This document shows, one piece after another, positions 34,807 through 44,413 of a stretch of DNA of 64,000 nucleotides. Origin of the DNA: Balamuthia mandrillaris (Eukaryota > Discosea > Longamoebia > Balamuthiidae). Under the pieces are notes generated by a model. It was not told the DNA's origin. It did no database searches and worked only from the letters and a program-made list of their open reading frames with translations. Numbering within the stretch: position 1 is the stretch's first letter; every line of letters begins with the position of its first letter. A program made the position numbers and the translations under genes. Where the stretch lies: the NCBI GenBank assembly GCA_031835245.1, contig JAVKOQ010000223.1:21231-85230 (forward strand), given 5' to 3'.

Positions 34807-35472
34807 AGCAAAAGTGTGACTATTATATCTTTTCTTTCTTTACAGAGCGCTAATATACTTTTGGACGGAGATCCATATGCGGAGTATTATCAAGGCGTAA
34901 AGTTGTGTGACTTTAACATCTCAACAAGGCGGGCTGACTCCATCACTAAAGCTGGTACTCCACGTACGTTAAAATCTCATTTTTTTTCATAATGTTTCTT
35001 TGTTTGTCTATTTTACATCCAGGCTAACCATTTCGTTTTTGTTTTTGTTTTTTTTTATGTAGAATACATGGCACCAGAGCTTTTGTCTTCTGACACCTCG
35101 CAAATGGTTGACAACGAAAAAGCTGATAGTATGTTTCTTCTATTTCTTTATCTCTTTTTTTTCCTTTCTTTCCTCTCCCTTGAGATAAACAACAACGATT
35201 AACCTGCGAATTATCATTAATTTTTTTAAAAAAAAAAACAAGTATGGTCGTTTGGAATGTTCTTGATGGAACTGGTAACACTGGACGCGCCCTACGCCGG
35301 CCTCCCCGAACAAGAATATCTCTCGATGATCAAACGAGGCGAGCTTCCTCCAAACGTGCCCTCCGCTGATCACTCCCCTACCATCCAACTGGCCCGTCGC
35401 TGTTGTCAGATGGATCCACAAAGCCGGCCATCGGCCAAAGACATCCTTACGTTCTTATCCCCGTTCTCTTGA
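33152..35472 (+). CDS. EDR1/CTR1-type TKL protein kinase
   Basis: The frame is open from about 33081 and the first ATG is at 33152. The EDR1 domain (about 33230-34170) reads QIADGWFDVG, EEPEIILVDKNVDKKLRR, then SKLLKQKLNSNLIPIGFITHGLNRQRVILL, KYLCDHCNPPIPC, HTWVNLVPV and, after an intron with a (GA)n run (33962-33999), AIDLMMDPGRL. This is the papain-like fold seen in plant EDR1/CTR1 kinases. The kinase domain follows: LGSGAFASVYRC, CAVKVY, ATEVASGLHYLHENNIYHRDIK, SANILL, VKLCDFNISTR, EYMAPELLS, VWSFGMFLMELVTLDAPYAG and CCQMDPQSRPSAKDIL. HRDIKSAN is a TKL/Raf-like signature. The DFG position reads DFN, which is unusual. EDR1-plus-TKL is well known in plants; in amoebae it is less familiar. 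It is likely the same transcript as the RhoGAP upstream. Confidence 0.85.
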
Positions 35473-35738
35473 GCTTTTGAACAAAGGCGGCCGTTGTTGT
35501 TCTTACCGTGAATATAATAATAATTAAAGGTAATTACTGCAAATTTTTTAATTCACGATTTTGCTTTTTTTCTGTCTTGAGCAACGGTGCTAGTGTGGTT
35601 AGGGCAAAAAAAATAAAATGAAGGAAAAAGCAAAAGAAGTCTCATCAAATAGACAGGAGAAACAGGTCCTTTGGTGATAGTGTTGTAGGTCGGTTAGAAA
35701 ACAACAAAAATACATAGAAGAGAGAGAGAGAACCAACC

Positions 35739-37917
35739 ATGTCGGCAGCGGAGAACAAACAGCTCACGGCGGTAGTAGATACGGCATGTTCCTACGTCCA
35801 ACAACTCTGGCTCCAACTCCTGCAAGAAGAAGGATGGACCATCAAAACTCCTTCTCGTTCACGAGAAGGAGAGGAGGGGGAAGAAAGCGCCAATGTTTAC
35901 AGCGATGTCGACTTTCTTTGGACCGACTATTTCGGAGTTCCGTGGTCCCTCGTACATCAGGATGGAAGCAAGCGGAGGAAGAGGTTGTGCACGAATTGGC
36001 TGCCGAGAGCGAACGGCATTGCGGAGAAGGCCCAGCTGCTTCATCACTCGGAAAAATATGGGCTTTGTCACCCGAAGAGCGCTCTGGCCTCTGCCATTCC
36101 AAAGAGCGTAGCTTTGACATTGCCTTCCTGCGGTAATGCTTATAAGAATGACAAGGAACAGATGAAGCAGGTATCGTTTCTTGTTGTTGTTTTTGCTGAA
36201 AAGAATAAGAATAAGAAGAAGAATAGGAATAGGAATAAGAATATAAGAAGAAGAAGAAGAAGAAGAAGAAGAAATAGAAAAAGGAAAAGGAAAAGGAAAA
36301 AATAATAGAAACTTGAAATGAAAAATAGAAATGAAAAATAGAAATGAAAAAAGTAATTGTTAAAATAAAAAAAATAGGTATTAAAGGCCCTCATTGAGAG
36401 CAAAGTGCAAACATTAGAAGCTAATCAAGATGACAATGCGTCCAGCAAAGGTCTCCTGTTATCTCCTTTCTTGTTTTCTTTCAAAAAAAACTGACCATAA
36501 AATACAAACCATAAAAATATAATTACAGACGGCCCATCAGAGTACGGTTGCAGTCGTCCACGCTGGATACTCAAAGCAAGTGATTCCAGATCGGCGCAAC
36601 AAGTGTATCTCTGCTCCTCCGTAGAAGATGCTTGTGACGCTCTTCTTCCTCTTCTCTATGATGACGATGAAGATAAGAATGAAGAACCAAAAGAAGAGCA
36701 ACGATGGAAAGAATGGGTACTTCAACAATACATTGATCCGCCGTTGGTTGTGGATGGAGGCCGAAAGTTTCATCTGAGAGCCCACGTGCTTGTAACCGGA
36801 AGGGAGGAAATGAAGGTCTACTTCTTTGATGATGGAGTGATGGCCTTCCTTGCTTCCGAAAGCTATGTGAAGGAAGCGAAGAAGGAAAAGGGATTAGAAG
36901 AGGGTTGCCGTGAAGAAGAAGAACGAGAGCGACGATTCGCACATATCACAAACAATGCTGTCAACAAGTGGCACCACGAATGGAGCGAGAAAAGGGGCAC
37001 CATGCTCTTTGAGGAGGTGTTTGAAAGTTTGGCTGAAGAGAAGATAGCTGAACTCCGAAGAAAGGGAGAAGAAGCAGAGGACGAAGAAGCAAATAGGATC
37101 AAAGAGGAAATGAAAGATAAGATGGAGATGGTTCGCAGCTCAATGCATGCCATCGCGAAAGAAGTCTTCGAGGCCGTGCACGGGCAGCCCACCGCCTTCA
37201 TGCCGATGGACACCTGCTTCGAGCTCTTTGGATTTGACTTCTTGGTGGACGCCCAGTGGAAGACTTGGTTGTTGGAGGTGAATGCAGGGCCGGACCTGGC
37301 AGCGTACGGCGCTCGCTTGCGGCCGCTCTGCACCCGATTCTTGAGAGAGTGTTATCATGTTGCGGTATGTCCTGTGGTTCTCGGCCTTCTTCCTTCATCT
37401 TCAGAACCTCTTCGGCCACTGGCTCATTTGGTAACGCTGCGTGCTGGACATTGTGTCGGTAAGTAGATTATTCGGAAGGAGTAAAGAAGAGGTAGAACAA
37501 AAAGAAGAGAAGAAAAATAGTTAAGTGATTACTACTTACCAAACATAAACAAAAACAGGAAAGCAAAAACAAAGGGAAGGGGAGCAAGTGACCACAATAA
37601 CGGCCCTTTTGGAAGTGAAGCCATGGGACAGCGACACACAGGCCAGTCAACTAGAGGCAATGGTGCGCTCAGTCGCCATCGATGAGGCAGAAGAAAATGA
37701 GGCCGAAGAAGAAGAAGAAAGCAAAGGAGAGAGAAAGGGGAAAGTGGTATGGGCCAACAGCAAGGCAGTCCCGATAGGTTATGGCATAGAGAAGTTGCAA
37801 ATCGTGGCGATAACGGTGAACGTGGAACCGGAAACTCTTGCTCAGCTCATCGCTGAACAGTACGAAGATAGCATTCAAAGCGTTGATGTGGTCTCCCAAA
37901 AGGTTGAGCTGTTGTGA
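35739..37917 (+). CDS. Tubulin-tyrosine-ligase-like domain fused to an eEF1B-beta nucleotide-exchange domain
   Basis: ATG at 35739. Exons give a leader (TACSYVQQLWLQLLQEEGW), then TTL ATP-grasp motifs: RPRWILKASDS, KEWVLQQYIDPPLVVDGGRKFHLRAHVLV, FAHITNNAVNKW and CFELFGFDFLV, then WLLEVNAGPDL. TTL-family enzymes ligate amino acids, usually to tubulin tails. The last TTL exon ends GTC-G at a GTAAGT donor (about 37457). The next exon starts at GGAAAGCAAAAACAA after AAAAACAG (about 37558) and joins in frame. It encodes LLEVKPWDSDTQASQLEAMVRS, an acidic insert, then VVWANSKAVPIGYGIEKLQIVA and QSVDVVSQKVELL. This is the GNE domain of eEF1B-beta/delta. It has no in-frame ATG ahead of LEVKPWD, so it could not start alone. 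A read-through fusion is the simplest reading; RNA evidence is needed. Confidence 0.8.
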
Positions 37918-37991
37918 CAATTTTGCTACATTGGAACGTTTTTTTTTTTTTTTTCGTGCTTTCTCCCATTCTTTGTAACGAAGAAGAATCT

Positions 37992-39347
37992 TCAGGCTTT
38001 GCTGTAGATGCTATTGGTGATGAATGGTAGTGGCTTCAAGAGAGCTTCAGGAACTGCTGAAGTTTCTTGTTGGCAGATGTTTTGCAGAGCCGCTTTCCAT
38101 TCCTTGGCGCCAGGAGCGCCATGAAACAGTCCCTGCATGTGTCTTGCGATATGCCACAACTTGAAAGGCTGCTTTCGTTTCTTCCTCTTCTGCTTTATTG
38201 AGCCTTCACAATCCTGCTCGTCCTCTTCATCCTTCTCTCGTTCTTCTTCCTCTCGTTTCACACGATGAGCATATTCAACCATGCGATGCACCAACTCCGC
38301 TCTGCTAATTGTTCGTTGAAGTTTTGCTGTTGGTGTAGTTGCCTCGTTCACTGCGCTTCCGGAAGGAGAAAACATCGCTTCTGCCTCTGCAAACAAGCCA
38401 AAGGGATTACTAGCAGCCTCTCTTCCAATCATCACCCCATCCACACCGCCACCTCTTTCATTCTCACCATCGTCAGCAGAAGGTGAAGCTTGAAGGTGTC
38501 GTCGGCACTCGTCTAACGTCTTTACTCCTCCATTCAAGTCAATGCGCAGCTCCGGAAAGTCCCTCTTCAGGCGATATACCACGTCATAGCGCAGCGGCGG
38601 CACGCTCCGGTTCTGCTTCGGAGAGAATCCCTTGTCGAGGATGGCCTTGCGAGCGTGCACCACAAACCACTGACACCGGCCCTCACCCCCGACCCTCTCC
38701 ACAAAGCTTTTCAGATGCTCGTAGCTGTCCAACTCGTCCACGCCGATGCGATGCTTCACCGAGAGGGCCACGCGAGGAGAGACGGCACGGCGCATTTCCC
38801 TGAGGCAGAGGGCCACCCTGGCAGGGTCCCGCATGAGGACGGCGCCAAAGCGACCGCTGCCGGCCACCGCGTTGCTAGGACATCCCACGTTGAGGTTGAT
38901 CCCATCGTAGCCGTGCCGCTCCCCCAATTCGGCTGCCTTGGCGAGGAGGTAGGGGTCGTCCCCGCCGAGCTGCAGGATGAGCGGGTTCTCGACGCCTCGG
39001 CTGAAGGAAAGGAGGTGTCTAGCGGCAGAGGAAGGGCCTTCTTCTTCTTCCGCCTCTACTAAGCTCCTGGCAACCACCATTTCGGTGTAGAGCAAGAGGC
39101 TGGTGGGACAGATTTGACGCAGCATGTAGCGAAAGTGGCGGTCGGTGTGGTCCATCATGGGCGCCACGCTGAGCACCGGGAACCTCCAAACGGAACCACC
39201 GCCTTGATCCTTTGCTGTTGCTGTTGGCAAGGCACTCCATGATGCAAAGCCGCGGCGGGCCAGCCTCCCTCCAAACGAGAGCGACAGCGGGCGAGCAGCA
39301 GCGGAGCAACAACGGCGCAGCCTCTCCTTCTCCGCCGCCTTCTTCAT
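37992..39347 (-). CDS. tRNA-dihydrouridine synthase, DusA type
   Basis: Intronless, 451 residues, ATG at 39347. The Arg-rich N-terminus (RLRRCCSAAARPLSLSFGGRLARRGFASW) resembles a mitochondrial targeting peptide. The flavin-binding TIM barrel shows VAPMMDHTDRHFRYMLRQI, LYTEMVVA, NPLILQLGGDDP, INLNVGCPS with AVAGSGRFGAVLMRDP, VKHRIGVDE, FVVHARKA and DLNGGVK, then GVMIGREAASNPF. The NVGCPS cysteine is the catalytic acid. DusA reduces U20/U20a of tRNA with NADPH and FMN. A Lys/Glu insert (KREEEEREKDEEDEQD) is lineage-specific. Lack of introns and the DusA rather than Dus1-4 character suggest descent from a bacterial or organellar gene. Confidence 0.93.
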   Translation of the reverse strand: MKKAAEKERLRRCCSAAARPLSLSFGGRLARRGFASWSALPTATAKDQGGGSVWRFPVLSVAPMMDHTDRHFRYMLRQICPTSLLLYTEMVVARSLVEAEEEEGPSSAARHLLSFSRGVENPLILQLGGDDPYLLAKAAELGERHGYDGINLNVGCPSNAVAGSGRFGAVLMRDPARVALCLREMRRAVSPRVALSVKHRIGVDELDSYEHLKSFVERVGGEGRCQWFVVHARKAILDKGFSPKQNRSVPPLRYDVVYRLKRDFPELRIDLNGGVKTLDECRRHLQASPSADDGENERGGGVDGVMIGREAASNPFGLFAEAEAMFSPSGSAVNEATTPTAKLQRTISRAELVHRMVEYAHRVKREEEEREKDEEDEQDCEGSIKQKRKKRKQPFKLWHIARHMQGLFHGAPGAKEWKAALQNICQQETSAVPEALLKPLPFITNSIYSKA

Positions 39348-39405
39348 TTCTCACTGGAATATTTCGTGTCGTCACGGAATTAATTTTGTAGACATGTCCC
39401 CTTAC

Positions 39406-39425
39406 GACGTGCGTTCGACCCCCGC
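39406..39425 (-). promoter_or_regulatory. GTCGAACGC-type element
   Basis: On the minus strand it reads GCGGGGGTCGAACGCACGTC, about 60 bp upstream of the Dus start. Related elements occur at 50041-50062, 50121-50145, 55036-55055 and 58630-58652. A TGTCGACA octamer lies nearby at 39453-39460. Confidence 0.45.
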
Positions 39426-39492
39426 TTTATACAATTTCAAATAAATAAGATGTGTCGACAAAAAAGAGGAAAGAGAGAAAAAAGCAGAGCTT

Positions 39493-39861
39493 TCATCCCC
39501 AAATGCTGCCTCTCGGTTGGTGCATAGTTTGAGGGGAGTGGAAGGGAACGGTGCCATAGAACAGCCCAACGGCGGTGCAGATGAGGCCAACGGCCCCTGA
39601 GGCCCGTGGAGAGGGGATCGGCTTCTTTGTCCATGGATCCACGCCCTTGCGCCAGCTGTACAGGAAATAGGTGCCCACCAAGGTTATGATGGTGCCAGGG
39701 CCATAGTGACACATCTCACAAGAAAGCCTCTGCCGCCTTTCGCTCATGTCCCGTTGACTCATGGTGCGTTTGCTGCTTTCTGTTCTGCTTCTTCTCTTAT
39801 TCCTTTTGTTTTCGAAGAAGGAAGTGGACACGAGAGAGGACATGAGATAGATCATAACCAA
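39493..39861 (-). CDS. Small two-helix membrane protein with CxxC motif (DMAC1-like?)
   Basis: Single exon of up to 122 residues. The start is uncertain: ATG at 39861 or at in-frame positions further down (for example before SQRDMSERRQ). It shows LSCEMCHYGPG, then a first helix TIITLVGTYFLYSW, a short basic/Pro loop (RKGVDPWTKKPIPSPRA) and a second helix GAVGLICTAVGLFYGTVPF. A Cys-x-x-Cys ahead of a helical hairpin recalls DUF4536/DMAC1 proteins that assist mitochondrial complex I assembly, but this is only resemblance. It lies 174 bp from the divergent start of the CAP-like gene. Confidence 0.6.
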   Translation of the reverse strand: MVMIYLMSSLVSTSFFENKRNKRRSRTESSKRTMSQRDMSERRQRLSCEMCHYGPGTIITLVGTYFLYSWRKGVDPWTKKPIPSPRASGAVGLICTAVGLFYGTVPFHSPQTMHQPRGSIWG

Positions 39862-40034
39862 GATTATCTAATCGAAATTTCGGTATTAACTCCGAAACTC
39901 CCACCCAATCAAAAATATTGCTTTTAAAACTCTTTTTGGCTTTAAACGACACAAAAGAAAATTGTCTCTTCAAGCAGGAAAAAGAAAAAAAAGGGAGCGC
40001 GCAAAGTGATCCACCACCAACGAAATAAGAGGAG

Positions 40035-40667
40035 ATGAAGGGGATTGGAGTGCTCATCGTGTTGTGCTGCGTGTTGGCCGGCGGCTTCGCAGACGATGCC
40101 GCACGTGAAGAGATGTACAGCAAACTGCACGAGATGAGGGAAACCTTTTACGCTCCTTCCCTAACCGTCTCCCCTGTCCTCCAAGAAGTTGCCCAACAGA
40201 TCTCTGACGAGTTTGCCGTGCTCGGGGAAATCGCACAACTCACGTACGCAAAACATCTCTATTCCGTTCTTTGTTTTCTTTGCTTCCCTGCTTCTCCTTT
40301 CTTCACTTTCCTCTTGGTCATCTTTGCGATTTCTCTCTCCTGGCCTCTTTTCTTGCCCTCTGTGTTTGAGTGGTCCCCAAGCATCATTCTCGACTTAATG
40401 TTCTATCCTTTGCTCTCCCTCTCGTTCTTGCTCAACTATAGCCCTGATCGCGTCGACTTTGTCAAGCTGTTGTTGAAGGATTACTACGAGTATGAGACCG
40501 AGTACGTTGCCATCAACCAGGTCTCCGAGGAGAGCCAAGTCTCTGAGGCCTTTGCCGCCATGATGGATGACTATGATGCCCGCTCCAGCCTCTTTGACCG
40601 CAACATGGCCGAAGTTGGTTCGTAACCACTTCACTTTCCTCACTCTCCCTCTCGCCTTTTTTCTCTC

Positions 40668-40698
<31 letters not shown>

Positions 40699-40800
40699 CA
40701 TTAACAACTGCTATTGTAAATAGGCGTTGGTCTTGTGAAGGAGAAGGGAGAGTGGACAGTGGTGTTGGCTGTGCCAGCCAAGAAAGCCACCCAGGAATAA
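40035..40800 (+). CDS. Secreted CAP/SCP-like small protein
   Basis: Three exons (40035-40243, 40442-40618, 40724-40800), all in frame, giving about 154 residues. The N-terminus is a signal peptide (MKGIGVLIVLCCVLAGGFA). The body reads VSPVLQEVAQQISDEFAVLGEIAQLTPDRVDF, a loop, then FAAMMDDYDARSSLFDRNMAEVGVGLV and EWTVVLAVP. A pattern of early helix, late HR-like loop and EVGVG followed by a beta strand resembles the CAP (cysteine-rich secretory/PR-1) fold, although the histidine and HR signature are not evident. Secretion is well supported; the family is tentative. Intron 2 has a CT run. Confidence 0.75.
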
Positions 40801-41064
40801 ACCTTAGTATTAGATATTTTGAACAAAGGAAACCTCTAGCCTAGTTGAGAGAGAGAGAGAGAGAGAGAGACGGTTCGGAAGCAAAGACAAGCAAGTGTGC
40901 AAAGAAGAACAAACTGAAGAGGTAATGCTCTCAGCTCTCCTCTCCTGCCCAGAAAGAACAAGTGTGGAGTTGTTGCGATTTTTTGTTTTAACTTCAAGAA
41001 AGCGAGAAACAAAACATAGATAAGAGGCAAAAAAAAACAAAAGGAAAGAGGAAAAAAGTTTCGT

Positions 41065-41224
41065 TTAGGCTCTCTTCTTGTGTGGCTTCTTGGGAACGCC
41101 ATCCTCAAAGTTGAGCTGAATGTAGCCCCACACTCCGAAGGGCAACAGCAAGCTGACCACAGCCAAAAGACTGAAGACGCCCCACTCTTTCTGTATTGTT
41201 GAAATAGCAAACAAAAAGTTAGCA

Positions 41225-41271
<47 letters not shown>

Positions 41272-41421
41272 AGAAGTACCAGGTGAGGTCGGCTGAGAAT
41301 GTCGCTCTCGCTGCTAAGTCGGATGGGGAGAGAGTAGAGGCTGGAAGAGAAGCCAGACTACACAAACAAAAGGGCAAAGAGTAAGAAAATGGAGTTGAGA
41401 TGAAATCAGCAAGGAGCGGGG

Positions 41422-41457
<36 letters not shown>

Positions 41458-41961
41458 AAGAAAGAGAGAGAGAGAGAGAGAGAGAGGAGAAGGGGGAAAG
41501 AACATACGATGATTTCTCCCTTGGGGGTGTTCCTGTAGCGGATGGTGGCGGGGTAGCTCCTGAACCACTGGTTGGCCACGCGAGAGGTGGGGTGGACCAC
41601 AAAGGAGTGCGAGACATTGGTGCCAGGGGCGATCTTGTCCCACCGCACTGAGGAGAGGCCAATCACGGCGTCGAACTTGTCGGCGGGCCAGTTGTCGTCC
41701 GTGAGTTGCACATCGTAAGCAGTGCTTTGATTGTTTGTAACAAGAGTGTAAGAAGGCGCGCACACAAAAAAATCAACAAGATTGGAGCATTTGACAGAGT
41801 GAGATGTACTTTTTGCCAACGTTGAAGACAGTGAGCGTGACCACAATGTCTCGCGAGGAGAGAACCTCAGAGTTCAACACGTCCTTCTTGACAATAAGCT
41901 GCGCAGAGGCCGCCGCAACAATGGCGAGCAGCAAAACGAGAGTGACACCCATCGACTTCAT
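41065..41961 (-). CDS. SSR2: Translocon-associated protein subunit beta (TRAP-beta/SSR2)
   Basis: ATG at 41961 and signal peptide MKSMGVTLVLLLAIVAAASA. The luminal domain shows LIVKKDVLNSEVLSSRDIVVTLTVFNVG, then AYDVQLTDDNWPADKF, IGLSSVRWDKIAPGTNVSHSFVV and ATIRYRNTPKGEII. After a short exon, a C-terminal helix (FSLLAVVSLLLPFGVWGYI) ends in a basic tail PKKPHKKRA. The family is part of the Sec61-associated TRAP complex of the ER. About five exons; three introns carry GA (coding CT) runs immediately after the donor (41222-41270, 41420-41488). It is convergent with the CAP-like gene. Confidence 0.9.
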
Positions 41962-42651
41962 CCTTCTTTCTTTCTTTAAAAAAAAAAACAAAATGTATGC
42001 GCACAGTAAGTTAAAAAAAAAATAATCCCTCACGCACTTCTTGTAGTTTCTTGTCACAACTATCAAACCAAACAAAAAAGAAAAAAGAAAAAAGAAAACA
42101 GGAAATACCTCTTGTTTTTTTTTTGTTTCTTTAAAAAACTTCCTGTTCACCCACCACGCAGATTTTCTTCGCCCGCTTTTGCCCTGTTCTCTTCTTTTGC
42201 TTTCTTTTTCTTTGGATTTTTTGGTTGCGCCACCCTGAATTTCTGCGGTGACTCCTCTCCCACTCTCTTCTCTCTCTTTTTTTTTTTGCACGAGCGGTTC
42301 GTGTCGTGATGGTATGACGTCACACGTCAGCGGTCCCTCCTTGGTCAACCTCGCTCTTGTCCTCGCTCTTGTCCAGGCCCTTCTCTTTGTCGACGGAAAT
42401 AACGTATGACGTCACAGGTCAAATTCGCTCTTATCCTCGCCCTTCTCTTGGCTCTTGTCCTTCTTTTTTTGTCGACAATATTTCTACACGACGACACGAA
42501 TCCATAAATGAAAATAAGAAAAAGGAGGTAAAAAAAGAACAGAAGAAGAAATTCTTTGCCCCTCCTCTCTCTCCCTAGCTCTCCTCTGAACTGTTGGTCC
42601 TCCGTCTTTAATTTTTTGTTAAAAAAAAGAAAAAGGAGCCGGAGGGTGGAA
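41962..42651. promoter_or_regulatory. Divergent TRAP-beta / MORN promoter with duplicated CRE + TGTCGAC module
   Basis: Two TGACGTCA octamers (42315-42322 and 42407-42414) lie in similar contexts. GTATGACGTCACACGTCA is followed by TCGCTCTTGTCC and CCCTTCTCTT, ending at TGTCGACG (42388-42395). GTATGACGTCACAGGTCA is followed by TCGCTCTTATCC and CCCTTCTCTT, ending at TGTCGACA (42470-42477). The two modules are direct repeats of about 85-90 bp. Poly-A/T runs fill the TRAP-beta-proximal part. Confidence 0.6.
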
Positions 42652-43325
42652 ATGGATGGACCCAGCGAAGAAGGCACCACGGTGACCGCTTTCGCCAGCT
42701 TCGACGGCGAGACCAACGAAAAGGGCAAGAAGCACGGCCGCGGCAAACTCACCTGGGACGACGGCGAGTCCTTTGAGGGCGAGTTTGAGAACGATGAGAA
42801 GGTGCGGGGGACCTTTCGCTGGAAGACCGGCGATGTCTACACCGGCGAGTGGAAGAACGACCTCATGACCGGGGTGGGCACCTACGAGTACGCCGATGGC
42901 CGACGTTACGTCGGCAGCTGGGAGAAAGGCTACAGACATGGCATAGGTTACCCTTTTTTGCCCTCTCTTCTTCTTCATCTTCTGATTTTGTGTTCTTCAT
43001 CAAAAAAAAAAAAATAGGGCGATTCATTTGGCCAAATGGAGACCAATACAAAGGAGAGTTTAGGGTGGATCGGTGCCAAGGCATCGGCGTGCACACCTAC
43101 GCCGATGGCAAGGAGTACAGGGGCCATTGGGTGGACAACAAGAAGCACGGCTATGGCATACTCTCCCTGCCCAACGGGGAGAGGACGGAGGGCTTTTGGG
43201 AGGGCAACTTGCTGCATGGCGTCACGGCCTTCACCCAGCCCTCTGGCAAGAAGTTTGAGGAGCAGTGGAATGAAGGGGTTAGAGAGGGAGCGAGACGGCC
43301 TTTGAAGCGGTCTGGTACGTTTTAG
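42652..43325 (+). CDS. MORN-repeat protein
   Basis: Two exons (42652-42946, 43018-43325), in frame, about 200 residues. At least seven MORN units are visible: KHGRGKLTWDDGESFEGEFEN, VRGTFRWKTGDVYTGEWKND, GVGTYEYADGRRYVGSWEKGY, RHGIGRFIWPNGDQYKGEFR, GIGVHTYADGKEYRGHWVDNK, HGYGILSLPNGERTEGFWEG and LHGVTAFTQPSGKKFEEQW. MORN arrays form extended beta-ribbons that bind phospholipids or proteins. No catalytic domain is attached. The tail is Arg-rich (REGARRPLKRSG). Confidence 0.92.
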
Positions 43326-43480
43326 CATTGAAGCAGAGAAGCGGATGGAAAAGAAAAAAAAAGTACATCAAGAACGAAAGTTGAACAGATAGAAAAAGGC
43401 AACACAAAGAACAAGAGCAGCGACAGAAGAGACAAAGAGGAGGAGAGGAGAGGAGGGGAGACCTGTTCCTCTTACTAACC

Positions 43481-43945
43481 ATGACCAAAACATTAGACTC
43501 TGAAATGAATGCATTATTAGGGCTGGCGAAGAGGCCCAAGTGGGCGCCTGATACTGCTGCCGAGACTTGTTACAAGTGCGAAGAAGCCTTCACATTCAGT
43601 CGGCGGGTAATCCGAATGTTCTTTCCATTTTTCCCTTTGAACTTTTTTCTGACTCTCTTCTCTATCTGTGCTTGGCTTTCACAGAGACATCACTGTCGGT
43701 TTTGTGGTAAGTGTTTCTTCTTCTCACTAGCTCCTTTCAACTAACCAAATAAACAAAAAAAAAACCAACCAACAAAACCAGGTTTAATATTTTGTGAAAA
43801 GTGTTCATCAAAGCGAGGCATGGTGCCAGTGGAGCCCACCAAAAAGCCTGAGCGCGTATGCGAGGAATGTTTCACGCTCATCAACTCCAATGCGGTGCAT
43901 CAGGCCGTTTCGAAAATAGACCAGCTGCTAGGAATTACTGTGTAA
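43481..43945 (+). CDS. Small FYVE zinc-finger protein
   Basis: Three exons: 43481-43606, a 22-nt microexon 43685-43706, and 43782-43945, all in frame (about 103 residues). A near-complete FYVE finger is read: WAPD, CYKCEEAFTFSRRRHHCRFCG, LIFCEKCSSKRGMVPVEP and RVCEECFTLI. The microexon encodes RHHCRFC, the PI3P-binding core, and the WxxD motif is WAPD. FYVE domains bind PI3P on endosomes. The protein is little more than the finger plus a short helix (AVSKIDQLLGI). Confidence 0.88.
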
Positions 43946-44097
43946 ATCTTTTGGTACGCCGCCTAACGTGTGGCACACCCCCAAACAATCCCTTCCTGTT
44001 AACTTTACTCTCCTGCAATGCGAAAAGGTTCTTTATGTGGTTGTTATCAGCAATTTTCTTTTGATTACTCGAATTTGATTGAAATTCTTCAGCACGA
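43946..44097. other. Short spacer upstream of the tRNA
   Basis: This is the 3' flank of the FYVE gene; nothing else was recognised. Confidence 0.4.
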
Positions 44098-44179
44098 GAC
44101 ACTGTGACCGAGTGGTTAAGGTGATTGACTTGAAATCAATTGGGCTCCGCCCGCGCAGGTTCGAATCCTGCCAGTGTCG
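44098..44179 (+). tRNA. tRNA-Ser (anticodon TGA)
   Basis: The 82-nt cloverleaf has acceptor stem GACACTG/CAGTGTC with discriminator G, and A-box-like TGACCGAGTGGTTAAGG. The anticodon loop is CTTGAAA (anticodon TGA) closed by GATTGA/TCAATT-type pairing. A long variable arm (GGGCTCCGCCC) is typical of serine tRNA, and the T arm is GCAGGTTCGAATCCTGC. It is intronless, and a TTTTTT run 4-9 nt after the discriminator base provides a Pol III terminator. Confidence 0.97.
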
Positions 44180-44413
44180 ATATCTTTTTTATGGTTTTTT
44201 TTGGGGGAAGTGAGATGATTGAGAGAAGAACAATAAGAGTGAGAAGCGCGTGCGTTGGCGTGTTGTTTTTCTACAGCCGCGGTCTTCGTTTTCTTTACTT
44301 TTTTTTTTCGTTTTGCATATTTTTTTTGAGAGACGGGTTGAGTGGTGGGTGAAGTTTAAAAAGAAAGGCGTTCCAAAAAAAAAAAAAGGAGGGTGGAGGA
44401 GGCTGCAGTGAGG
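44180..44413. other. Spacer between tRNA-Ser and TFIIS 3' end
   Basis: T-rich with poly-T (about 44298-44308) and poly-A; no gene seen. Confidence 0.4.
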
